Shown one piece after another: positions 1 to 5,967 of a DNA stretch of 7,477 bases; the first letter of the stretch is position 1, and the number at the start of each line of letters is the position of its first letter. The notes beneath the pieces are model-generated. The model saw only the letters and a program-made list of their open reading frames with translations. It was not told the origin of the DNA and did not search any database. A program made the position numbers and the translations under genes. The stretch lies in assembly GCA_017443165.1 (NCBI GenBank), contig JAFSOW010000229.1, positions 1 to 7,477 on the forward strand. Direction: 5' to 3'. This stretch comes from Acidaminococcaceae bacterium. Lineage in GTDB: Bacteria; Bacillota; Negativicutes; Acidaminococcales; Acidaminococcaceae.

Positions 1-651
1 GAATTAGGTATTCCCTTCAGCGATCCTATGGCGGAAGGCCCTGTAATCCAGGAAGCCGATATCCGGGCCCTGAACGCAGGTACCACCACGGACAAGGTCT
101 TTGATATGATCAAAGAGGTGCGGAAGGAGACCGATATCCCGCTGGTGTTCCTGACTTACGCAAATCCGATTTTCCACTATGGTACGGATAAGTTCTATGC
201 CCGCTGCGCGGAAGCCGGTGTGGACGGTACTATCGTGCCGGATGTTCCCTATGAGGAACGGGGCGAACTGGAAACGGCCTGCGAAAAGTACGGCGTGGAC
301 CGCATCACCATGATCGCGCCTACATCCGCAGACCGGATCCAAAAGATTGCCAAAGACGCGAAAGGGTATGTGTACATTGTTTCCAGTTTGGGCGTTACCG
401 GTGTACGCAGCGAGATTACAACGGATATCGGGACAATCTATAAAAAGATCCGGGAAGTGACGGATACGCCGGCTGCCGTGGGCTTCGGTATTTCCACGCC
501 GGAACAGGCGGCAGAGATGGCCCGGCTCAGCGACGGGGCCATCGTGGGCAGCGCTATTGTAAAAATGATAGCAGAGTACGGCAGGGACTGCGTGGAACCG
601 GTCAAAGAATATGTAAAGAAGATGGCGGACGCAGTTAACGGCAGTAATTAA
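1..651 (+). CDS. trpA: Tryptophan synthase alpha chain (5' truncated by window edge)
   Basis: Cleaves indole-3-glycerol phosphate to indole and glyceraldehyde 3-phosphate; in the canonical alpha2-beta2 complex the indole passes to TrpB. The frame is open from base 1 and ends at TAA 649-651, followed in frame by TAG. The 216 visible residues start at the segment ELGIPFSDPMAEGPVIQ, which aligns with residue 49 onward of the Salmonella enzyme, so about 48 N-terminal residues are missing. The catalytic Glu49 equivalent is the first residue seen. The Asp60 equivalent is Glu here (MAEGP instead of LADGP). Also visible are the Tyr-containing strand GYVYIVSS followed by LGVTG, and the phosphate-binding segments GFGISTPEQ and GSAIVK. 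The next gene starts 34 bases downstream, so co-transcription with the decarboxylase cassette is likely. The canonical TrpB partner would be expected upstream, outside the window. Identification is secure; the functional effect of the Asp-to-Glu change is not known. Confidence 0.97.
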   Translation, partial: ELGIPFSDPMAEGPVIQEADIRALNAGTTTDKVFDMIKEVRKETDIPLVFLTYANPIFHYGTDKFYARCAEAGVDGTIVPDVPYEERGELETACEKYGVDRITMIAPTSADRIQKIAKDAKGYVYIVSSLGVTGVRSEITTDIGTIYKKIREVTDTPAAVGFGISTPEQAAEMARLSDGAIVGSAIVKMIAEYGRDCVEPVKEYVKKMADAVNGSN

Positions 652-674
652 TAGATAGATTGATTTGATGTTTT

Positions 675-681
675 GGAGGGG
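675..681 (+). promoter_or_regulatory. Ribosome binding site fixing the UbiD-family start
   Basis: GGAGGGG lies 4 bases before ATG 686. It rules out the in-frame upstream TTG (665) and ATG (668) codons, because those would place the site inside the coding sequence and have no comparable site of their own. Confidence 0.85.
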
Positions 682-685
682 AATC

Positions 686-2026
686 ATGGATTTTCGCAGT
701 GTAATCGCCAGGCTGGAGCAGCAGGGCAAAGTAGTTCATGTGAAAAGCGAAGTGGATCCGGTACATGAGCTGGCAGGCATAGCCAAGAAATTTGAGGGGC
801 AGGAAAAGATCGTTGTGTTTGACCGGGTCAAAGGGCAGAAGTATCCGGTGGCCTGCGGTCTCTGGTGGAACAGGGATATCATCGGTTCCCTGTTCAGCGT
901 AAAAGCGGGAGAGGTTCCCGGCGTTTTCTCAGCAGCCGGGAAAAGCTTTCAGGAGAAACCGGTAGCGCCGGTTATCGTGGAAAATCCGCCTTGCCAGGAA
1001 GAAGTGAACCTGGCCCCGAATCTGTACGAACTGACGGTGCCTACCCTGGCGCTGGAGGACGGCGGTGCGTATTTCAGCAACTGCATCGTCATTGCGAAAG
1101 ATCCGGATACGGGCGTGCGGAACACGTCTATCCACCGGCTGATGATTACCGGAAAAAACCGGCTGGCCATGCTGATGGATGTGGGGCGTCACCTGCGCAG
1201 TTATTATGAACGGGCGGAAGCCAAAGGCCAGCCGCTGGAGATTACAATCAACAACGGTGTGGACCCGGCAGTGTATGTTTGCGCCACCTATCCAGGGACC
1301 GGCATCCGTGATGATGAATTAGGCGTTGCCTCTGCCCTGAACGGGGGAGAGCCGGTACGTCTGTCCCGCAGCAAAACGGTAGGGGTAGAAGGACTGGCCG
1401 ATGCGGAAGTCGTCATCGAAGGACGCATGCTGCCAAACATCCGGGAACCTGAAGGCCCCTTTGGAGAAGTCAGCGGCTTTTATGCCCAAAAGGATAACCG
1501 CTGGGTCGTGGAAGTAACGGCGATCACCAACCGGAAGCAGCCTCTCATGTCCACGTTGCTGCCGGGCAAAGAGGTCTGGAACTCTGTTGGCTGCACCGCG
1601 GAGGCTTCGATTCTGGCGACGGTTTCCAAAATGGTGGGCGGGGTGAAGAACGTATACCTGTCCCACGGCAACTGCGGCTTCTTCGGATGTGTGGTACAGA
1701 TGGAGCCAACCCGCCCCGGCATGGGCAAGAATGCTATCATGGCTGCGTTTGCCGCCTTCCCGCCCATGAACATGGTGACGGTGGTGAATTCCGATGTGGA
1801 CATCTTCGACGCGGAGGATGTGATGCGGGCCATTACCACCCGCTGCAATGTGGCGGAGGACATGGTGATCATCAAACACGCGGCCTGCCACGAACTGAAT
1901 CCGGCTACGGATTACGGGGTGGGAACAAAATTCGGCTTTGACTGCACCGTTAAGCCGGGTCAGGAAGAACGGAACAAAAAAGTCGCATTCCGGGATGTAG
2001 ACCTGAGCCGTTATGAAATAGAATAG
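686..2026 (+). CDS. UbiD-family prFMN-dependent decarboxylase
   Basis: A 446-residue member of the UbiD family, which reversibly decarboxylates aromatic or alpha,beta-unsaturated acids using prenylated FMN plus a divalent metal and K+. Family hallmarks align without gaps to Aspergillus Fdc1 (numbering from memory). N146 and R151 in NTSIHR match Asn168 and Arg173, and H169 in DVGRHL matches His191. E256 and E261 in EPEGPFGE match Glu277 and Glu282, so the Glu-Arg-Glu catalytic set is intact. E222 in the GGEPV segment is the likely third metal ligand. The residue before the metal His is Arg168, where Fdc1 has Gln190, so the substrate pocket differs. The protein is shorter than E. coli UbiD (about 497 residues), like many anaerobic catabolic homologues. 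It is cytosolic, with no signal peptide. It lies 34 bases after trpA and 15 bases before ubiX. The substrate cannot be read from sequence: hydroxybenzoates, other phenolic acids and indole-3-carboxylate are all possible, the last favoured only by the tryptophan-gene context. Confidence 0.95.
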   Translation: MDFRSVIARLEQQGKVVHVKSEVDPVHELAGIAKKFEGQEKIVVFDRVKGQKYPVACGLWWNRDIIGSLFSVKAGEVPGVFSAAGKSFQEKPVAPVIVENPPCQEEVNLAPNLYELTVPTLALEDGGAYFSNCIVIAKDPDTGVRNTSIHRLMITGKNRLAMLMDVGRHLRSYYERAEAKGQPLEITINNGVDPAVYVCATYPGTGIRDDELGVASALNGGEPVRLSRSKTVGVEGLADAEVVIEGRMLPNIREPEGPFGEVSGFYAQKDNRWVVEVTAITNRKQPLMSTLLPGKEVWNSVGCTAEASILATVSKMVGGVKNVYLSHGNCGFFGCVVQMEPTRPGMGKNAIMAAFAAFPPMNMVTVVNSDVDIFDAEDVMRAITTRCNVAEDMVIIKHAACHELNPATDYGVGTKFGFDCTVKPGQEERNKKVAFRDVDLSRYEIE

Positions 2027-2041
2027 GAAAAAAGTAGTAAA

Positions 2042-2605
2042 ATGCGAATTATTGTGGGAGTTACAGGCGCTTCCGGGGTCATCATGAGTTATTATCTCCT
2101 GAAAGCACTGAAAGATGCGCCTGACTGTGAAATACATTTAGTGACCAGCAAGGCGGCCCGGCTTACCTGGCAGTGTGAAACCGATAGGCCTTTTGAGGAA
2201 CTGTCGGCTTTAGCAGATGCGGTGTATGAAGAGGACGACCTGGCAGCTGCCATTGCCAGCGGTTCTTTCGTAACCGACGGTATGATCGTCCTTCCCTGCA
2301 GTATGAAGACCCTGGCGGGGATCGTCAGCGGCTATGCAGAAAACCTGCTGCTGCGGGCGGCGGATGTCTGCCTGAAGGAAAACCGGCGCGTGGTGCTATG
2401 CCCCCGGGAAATGCCGTTGGGAAAGATCCATCTGCACAACATGAGTCTTGCAGCTCAATACGGCTGTATCATCGTCCCGCCGATGCTGACCTTTTATAAC
2501 GGACCCCGGACGGTAGAAGACCAGATCCATCATGTGGTGGGTAAAGTACTGCTGCAATTCGGAATCATCTATGAACGGATGAAGTCCTGGGGAGGAAGGC
2601 GGTAG
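2042..2605 (+). CDS. ubiX: UbiX/Pad1-type flavin prenyltransferase
   Basis: Makes prenylated FMN, the UbiD cofactor, by attaching a dimethylallyl group to reduced FMN. The length, 187 residues, is typical. The N-terminal flavodoxin-like GVTGASG (6-12) is present, as is VTSKAA (34-39) and PCSMKTLAGI (85-94). Residues matching the dimethylallyl-phosphate site of Pseudomonas UbiX align at a constant offset of 17: R105, K112, R122, E123 and Y152 for Arg122, Lys129, Arg139, Glu140 and Tyr169 (reference numbering from memory). The sixth, Arg185, is Lys168 here, a conservative change. The enzyme should therefore be active. The start ATG has only a weak AGGAAA (2025-2030) overlapping the upstream stop codon, 11 bases away, so translation is probably coupled to the UbiD gene. 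The gene sits between its client enzyme and the LpdD-like gene, as expected for a dedicated cofactor supply. Confidence 0.95.
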   Translation: MRIIVGVTGASGVIMSYYLLKALKDAPDCEIHLVTSKAARLTWQCETDRPFEELSALADAVYEEDDLAAAIASGSFVTDGMIVLPCSMKTLAGIVSGYAENLLLRAADVCLKENRRVVLCPREMPLGKIHLHNMSLAAQYGCIIVPPMLTFYNGPRTVEDQIHHVVGKVLLQFGIIYERMKSWGGRR

Positions 2606-2610
2606 CGGAT

Positions 2611-3000
2611 ATGTTTGAACTTATGAAGGGAGAAGGCAGATATAAGGTTCGCCTTCAGGCGCTGGCTGCCGATGGCAACGGGCTGGTGGTTTTTATCACC
2701 GGCGGGGAGCGGCCCCATTTAGGCGGTACAGCCCTGGCATCGCTGCCGCCGCAAGGCTGCGGGGATCTGTCCCATTGCGACACCTGGGATATCACACTGC
2801 CCGGTCATAAAGACAAAGAACTGGCCCGGGAGCTTGCGCGGAAAATCTGCCTCGCTGTGGGCGAACCTGTTTCCGTAAATGTGGGAATTCACACAGACAA
2901 TGCTTCCGGGGAAGAGATTCTGTATCTCTGCAGTCAGGCAGAGGAACTGGCGGAACGGTTTATCAGCCAATATATTGTAAATAGGGAAAAACACGGTTGA
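2611..3000 (+). CDS. lpdD: LpdD-like prenylated-flavin chaperone (small third subunit)
   Basis: A 129-residue protein recognised as the small third protein that accompanies catabolic UbiD/UbiX pairs, named for LpdD of Lactobacillus plantarum and regarded as a prFMN-binding chaperone or maturation factor. Conserved-looking segments are GGERPHLGG (31-39), LPGHKDKE (63-70) and GIHTDNASGEEI (92-103), with a helical C-terminus. It has no signal peptide or membrane segment and is predicted cytosolic. The start is 5 bases after the ubiX stop, and GGAGGAAGG at 2591-2599, inside the ubiX end, is its ribosome site, so the genes are translationally coupled. Its stop codon is overlapped by a promoter for the next gene. 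The function is transferred from family knowledge recalled from memory; a structural role in the decarboxylase complex is an alternative. Confidence 0.78.
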   Translation: MFELMKGEGRYKVRLQALAADGNGLVVFITGGERPHLGGTALASLPPQGCGDLSHCDTWDITLPGHKDKELARELARKICLAVGEPVSVNVGIHTDNASGEEILYLCSQAEELAERFISQYIVNREKHG

Positions 3001-3025
3001 CAGAGGCTGTAAATTTTTACATAAT
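2997..3025 (+). promoter_or_regulatory. Sigma-A-type promoter for trpB2
   Basis: Perfect -35 TTGACA (2997-3002), 17-base spacer, -10 CATAAT (3020-3025, 5 of 6 match), followed by an A/T-rich stretch. The -35 box overlaps the TGA of the lpdD-like gene (2998-3000). Predicted transcription start is near 3032, giving a leader of about 34 bases to ATG 3066. It would allow trpB2 to be expressed apart from the decarboxylase cassette, although no terminator blocks read-through from upstream. Confidence 0.72.
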
Positions 3026-3065
3026 CTAATAAAATAAATTAAAATGTGTTCAGGAGGAATGAAAC

Positions 3066-4448
3066 ATGGCAAAGAAGGCACCCCACAGATTATATTTAAC
3101 GGAAGACCAGATCCCGGCAGCGTGGTATAACCTGCGGGCGGACATGAAGGAAAAACCGGAGCCTATGCTGAATCCCGCAACGGGTAAACCGGTATCCGAG
3201 GAAGATTTGTATCCTGTTTTCTGCAAAGAACTGGCCCATCAGGAGATGGATAACGATACTCAGTATATCGAGATTCCCCCTGAAGTGCTGGAGATGTACA
3301 AGAACTACCGTCCGTCCCCGTTGTGCCGCGCCTACAATCTGGAAAAAGCGCTGGATACCCCGGCGAAGATCTACTATAAATTTGAAGGCAACAACACGTC
3401 CGGCAGCCACAAGCTGAACAGCGCCATTCCCCAGGCTTATTATGCCAGGAAGCAGGGGCTGAACGGTGTGACCACGGAAACCGGCGCGGGTCAGTGGGGT
3501 ACGGCCCTGGCCGAAGCCTGCTGCTATTTCGGCCTGCCGCTGGAAGTGTTCATGGTGAAGGCTTCCTATAATCAGAAACCGTTCCGCAAAGCGATTATGC
3601 AGACCTTTGGCGCCAGCGTGATAGCAAGCCCCAGCAATACCACCAATGCGGGCCGGGCGATCCTGGCGGATAATCCTGATAACCCGGGAAGTCTGGGCTG
3701 CGCCATCTCAGAAGCGGTGGAACGGGCTGTTTCCAGCGACAATGTGAAATACGTACTGGGTTCCGTACTGAACCAGGTGCTGCTGCACCAGTCCATTGTG
3801 GGTCTGGAAAGCGCAAAGGCGCTGGAGCTGCTGGATGAGTATCCCGACGTAGTGATAGGCTGTGCCGGCGGCGGTTCCAACTTAGGCGGTCTGATTGCGC
3901 CCTTTGCCAAAGACAAACTGCAGGGTAAGGCCAATCCCCGTCTGGTAGCCATTGAGCCTGCCTCCTGTCCGTCCCTGACCCGGGGCCGTTATGCCTATGA
4001 CTTCTGCGATACGGGGAAAATTACCCCCATGGCGAAGATGTACACCCTGGGCTGCACCTTCACTCCGTCCCCGATCCATGCGGGCGGGCTGCGTTACCAC
4101 GGCATGGCGCCAATCCTGTCCAAGCTGTACCATGACGGCTATATGGAAGCAAAAGCCGTGGTACAGACTAATGTGTTCGAAGCGGCGACGCTGTTCGCCA
4201 AATACGAGAGCATCCTTCCTGCGCCGGAATCCGCCCATGCGATTTTGGGCGCCATTGAAGAAGCAAGACGCTGTAAGGAAGAAGGACGCAGTGAAACAAT
4301 CCTGTTCGGCCTCACCGGTACCGGCTTCTTTGATATGCTGGCTTACGAAAATTATCAGGCCGGTAATCTGAACGACTATATCCCCACAGACGGGGAACTG
4401 GCGGTGAGCATGGACAGGCTGCCGAAGATTCCGGGCGTTCAGGAATAG
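3066..4448 (+). CDS. trpB2: TrpB2-type tryptophan synthase beta chain (PLP enzyme)
   Basis: A fold-type II PLP enzyme that condenses indole with L-serine to give tryptophan. At 460 residues it is longer than classical TrpB (about 400) and carries the N-terminal extension and motifs of the TrpB2 branch. RPSPL (82-86) is present. GSHKLN (113-118) holds the Schiff-base Lys116, against GAHKIN in TrpB1. ETGAGQWG (138-145) has the catalytic Glu138 and the Trp that replaces the His common in TrpB1. The glycine-rich phosphate loop GCAGGGSNLGG (265-275) and C-terminal LTGTGFFDM (416-424) follow. AGGAGG at 3052-3057, 8 bases before ATG, is a strong ribosome site. TrpB2 enzymes are generally thought to work without tight TrpA binding, either salvaging free indole or acting with an atypical alpha chain. 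Here the gene stands four genes after trpA with its own promoter, and is followed by a terminator. Whether it is the only beta chain of this organism cannot be seen. Confidence 0.94.
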   Translation: MAKKAPHRLYLTEDQIPAAWYNLRADMKEKPEPMLNPATGKPVSEEDLYPVFCKELAHQEMDNDTQYIEIPPEVLEMYKNYRPSPLCRAYNLEKALDTPAKIYYKFEGNNTSGSHKLNSAIPQAYYARKQGLNGVTTETGAGQWGTALAEACCYFGLPLEVFMVKASYNQKPFRKAIMQTFGASVIASPSNTTNAGRAILADNPDNPGSLGCAISEAVERAVSSDNVKYVLGSVLNQVLLHQSIVGLESAKALELLDEYPDVVIGCAGGGSNLGGLIAPFAKDKLQGKANPRLVAIEPASCPSLTRGRYAYDFCDTGKITPMAKMYTLGCTFTPSPIHAGGLRYHGMAPILSKLYHDGYMEAKAVVQTNVFEAATLFAKYESILPAPESAHAILGAIEEARRCKEEGRSETILFGLTGTGFFDMLAYENYQAGNLNDYIPTDGELAVSMDRLPKIPGVQE

Positions 4449-4537
4449 AGTATTTCCTGCGGCAAGGTACGGCGAAAGAAAATCCTGTAGAAATAAGGAT
4501 TGGTCAGCTTTTCCTTTATAAAAAAAATGATAATAAA

Positions 4538-4585
4538 AACACGCTCCGGTTCTGCGAAAGAGAATTCGCGGGATCAGAGCGTGTT
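4538..4585. terminator. Bidirectional intrinsic terminator between trpB2 and the deacylase gene
   Basis: AACACGCTC (4538-4546) pairs with GAGCGTGTT (4577-4585), and 4548-4558 pairs with 4565-4575, enclosing the loop AGAGAA. The result is about 20 base pairs with a single C-A mismatch (4547/4576) when read on the + strand. T-rich DNA follows on the + strand (4588-4598). On the - strand the complement of the A-rich run 4519-4539 supplies a U tract. Three pairs are G-U on the + strand and become C-A mismatches in the - strand RNA, so the structure is stronger for the trpB2 direction. Confidence 0.85.
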
Positions 4586-4624
4586 GCTGTTTTATTTAAT
4601 ATTAAATTTCTACCAAACCGTCAG

Positions 4625-5596
4625 TCAGTCGTCGTCATCTTCCACGACCTGGCCGTAACCGACAAGGATGGTTCCTTTCGGCGCGGAGAGGGCCGGGCAA
4701 ACGTACAGGATAACGCCGGAGATTTCCGCGTAATACTCTGTGATGGTCTGACCGAACAGGTCAGTAGTGCGTCCCAGTACCTGGCCTTTCTGTACGAAGT
4801 CACCGCTGTGGATGTGATGGAACCAGCAGCCGGTCTCCATGGACTCCAGATAAATCATATCCGTGATATCCCGGGGATAATAGTGACGCGGCTTGACCGG
4901 AAGTTCAAACATTTTCAGCCGTCGCAGAATATTACGGATATCGTCTTTGTAGGCTTCGATATCCTCATGGAGGCAGAGCCCTGCGCCGCCCCGTTCAATC
5001 AGAATGGAAGGCAGGCCGGTGCTGGCTGCGTAGTTGTAGGCGCCGCCTGTTGCCAGGGAACGTACCATGTACTCCACATCAACGACCTTGGCGATACGCT
5101 TGGAGGCCTTTTCCACTTCCGGTGTCGGCTGGCCCGGGTAATATACATAGGGATGCAGGCTTTCGTGGATATCGCCGCTGTGCATGTCCACATAGTAGTC
5201 CGCAATGGTAAACAGGTTGCTGCTGATGAGGTAGGCGGTCTTGTCCGCGAGAGTGCCCAGGGGAGTGCCGGGGAAGACCCGGTTCAGGTTTTTTCCATCC
5301 TCCGGAACGATGAATTCACGGCGCGCCCAGAAGCCCTGGATATTGACCGGGTGCAGCAGAATCAGGCAGCCGTGCACATGCTCCGGCTCAATGTCCCTGC
5401 CCAGTTCTATGGCTGCGGCGATGCCCGGATATTCGCCGCCGTGGATGCCGGCGGTAATCAGCAGGGTGGGACCGTCTTCCACACCGTTGATCACCGTCAG
5501 GGGAATTTTCGTCATCGTATCGGGAACCGGCAGCATGGTACGCAGCTTGGTTCCGCGTTTGATTTCCAGTCCGCAAATCGTCATGTCCTGTGACAT
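4625..5596 (-). CDS. AstE/AspA-family zinc deacylase (M14-like succinylglutamate desuccinylase/aspartoacylase)
   Basis: A 323-residue zinc hydrolase of the family that removes acyl groups from N-acyl amino acids or related amides. Zinc ligands are visible as H52 and E55 in AGIHGGEYPG and H139 in VDMHSGD. The substrate-binding DGKNLNRVFPG (100-110) and the catalytic Glu201 in LIERGGAG are present. The region after about residue 240 forms the family's C-terminal beta domain (HSGDFVQKGQVLG is typical), and the protein ends in an acidic VEDDDD tail. There is no signal peptide, so it is cytosolic. AAAGGAGA (5603-5610, - strand) lies 6 bases before the ATG. It is convergent to trpB2 and divergent from a binding-protein gene, with its own promoter. 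The acyl substrate is not identifiable; N-acetyl or N-succinyl amino acids are possible, and the pairing with a solute-binding protein hints at a scavenged substrate. Confidence 0.9.
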   Translation of the reverse strand: MSQDMTICGLEIKRGTKLRTMLPVPDTMTKIPLTVINGVEDGPTLLITAGIHGGEYPGIAAAIELGRDIEPEHVHGCLILLHPVNIQGFWARREFIVPEDGKNLNRVFPGTPLGTLADKTAYLISSNLFTIADYYVDMHSGDIHESLHPYVYYPGQPTPEVEKASKRIAKVVDVEYMVRSLATGGAYNYAASTGLPSILIERGGAGLCLHEDIEAYKDDIRNILRRLKMFELPVKPRHYYPRDITDMIYLESMETGCWFHHIHSGDFVQKGQVLGRTTDLFGQTITEYYAEISGVILYVCPALSAPKGTILVGYGQVVEDDDD

Positions 5597-5631
5597 TGTA
5601 AATCTCCTTTTCTATGGGAATTGATGTGGGT

Positions 5632-5661
5632 ATTATAACATAAAACACTGATTCGTTACAA
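5632..5661 (-). promoter_or_regulatory. Promoter of the deacylase gene (extended -10)
   Basis: On the - strand a perfect TATAAT (5637-5632) is preceded by TGT, making an extended -10 element. TTGTAA (5661-5656, 4 of 6 match) lies 18 bases upstream. The predicted transcript starts near 5625, about 30 bases before the ATG. Confidence 0.7.
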
Positions 5662-5675
5662 GATTTTAATCCACT

Positions 5676-5693
5676 TAATAATATTTATTATTA
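5676..5693. repeat. Perfect 18-base palindrome, candidate operator
   Basis: TAATAATA-TT-TATTATTA is an 8-base inverted repeat with a 2-base centre. It lies 14 bases from the -35 box of the deacylase promoter and 17 bases from the -35 box of the binding-protein promoter. A dimeric repressor or activator site serving both genes is a reasonable reading. It resembles AT-rich operators such as Fur boxes only loosely: the half-site spacing differs from the usual 7-1-7 Fur unit. It could be chance in AT-rich DNA. Confidence 0.5.
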
Positions 5694-5710
5694 GTTTTTT
5701 CTATCATTGT

Positions 5711-5740
5711 TTGAATATATTACATAATATACTTTATAAT
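5711..5740 (+). promoter_or_regulatory. Promoter of the solute-binding lipoprotein gene
   Basis: TTGAAT (5711-5716, 4 of 6 match), 18-base spacer and a perfect TATAAT (5735-5740), with an A/T-rich stretch upstream like an UP element. The predicted start near 5747 gives a leader of about 220 bases. Weaker promoter-like pairs closer to the gene (for example TTGATT 5871-5876 with TAATAA 5894-5899) cannot be excluded. Confidence 0.58.
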
Positions 5741-5967
5741 GCTATTGGAAAATCGTTTTAATGATTGCGTAAATCCGCATATTTTCTGCTTTTATATCTG
5801 TAAAATCCATCTTGTTGCCGAAGTGGCTTATAACTAATATCAATTGTAGTTTTCTCTTGCAAAGAATGAATTGATTTGATATAGTAAGCGTAATAATAAT
5901 ATATCTCAATAATTTTTATAAACAGCAGTGGACGACAATACTAACGGCGTTTTAAAGGAGCAAAAAG

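Larger units (their letters stand above)
5597..5967. other. AT-rich divergent intergenic region (371 bases)
   Basis: No gene is visible: ATG codons here are followed within a few codons by stops. Base composition is far more AT-rich than the flanking genes. The region contains divergent promoters at 5632-5661 (-) and 5711-5740 (+), the palindrome 5676-5693, and about 220 bases of probable leader for the binding-protein gene. I recognise no known riboswitch class in that leader. It holds two weak inverted repeats: a 3-base-pair GCC/GGC hairpin at 5817-5827, and ATCAATT/AATTGAT at 5839-5845 and 5869-5875. Confidence 0.75.

Noticed and set aside
665..685. Upstream TTG/ATG start for the UbiD-family protein
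   Set aside because: The strong GGAGGGG ribosome site (675-681) falls inside this extension and is correctly spaced for ATG 686; the added residues are not family-like.
4..729. 241-codon open frame on the - strand over trpA
   Set aside because: Antisense to a clear trpA; no family features and it crosses the trpA/UbiD-gene junction.
1319..2137. 272-codon open frame on the - strand across the UbiD and UbiX genes
   Set aside because: It lies fully antisense to well-recognised genes, shows no known family, has no ribosome site, and its His/Arg-rich composition is what the codon bias of the + strand genes produces.
4481..4501. Small inverted repeat AATCCT/AGGATT followed by a T-rich run after trpB2
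   Set aside because: Only six mostly weak pairs and an interrupted T run; the much stronger hairpin at 4538-4585 explains termination.
4808..5593. 261-codon open frame on the + strand opposite the deacylase gene
   Set aside because: Antisense shadow of a gene with intact zinc-hydrolase motifs; its protein has no recognisable features and no ribosome site.
5676..5693. Calling the palindrome a Fur box
   Set aside because: The half-site spacing and lack of the GATAAT/ATTATC hexamers do not fit the Fur consensus, and the binding protein lacks the expected iron-site tyrosines.
5839..5875. Inverted repeat ATCAATT/AATTGAT in the binding-protein leader
   Set aside because: A seven-base AT-rich match around a 23-base loop is expected by chance in such DNA; kept only as a note in the intergenic entry.
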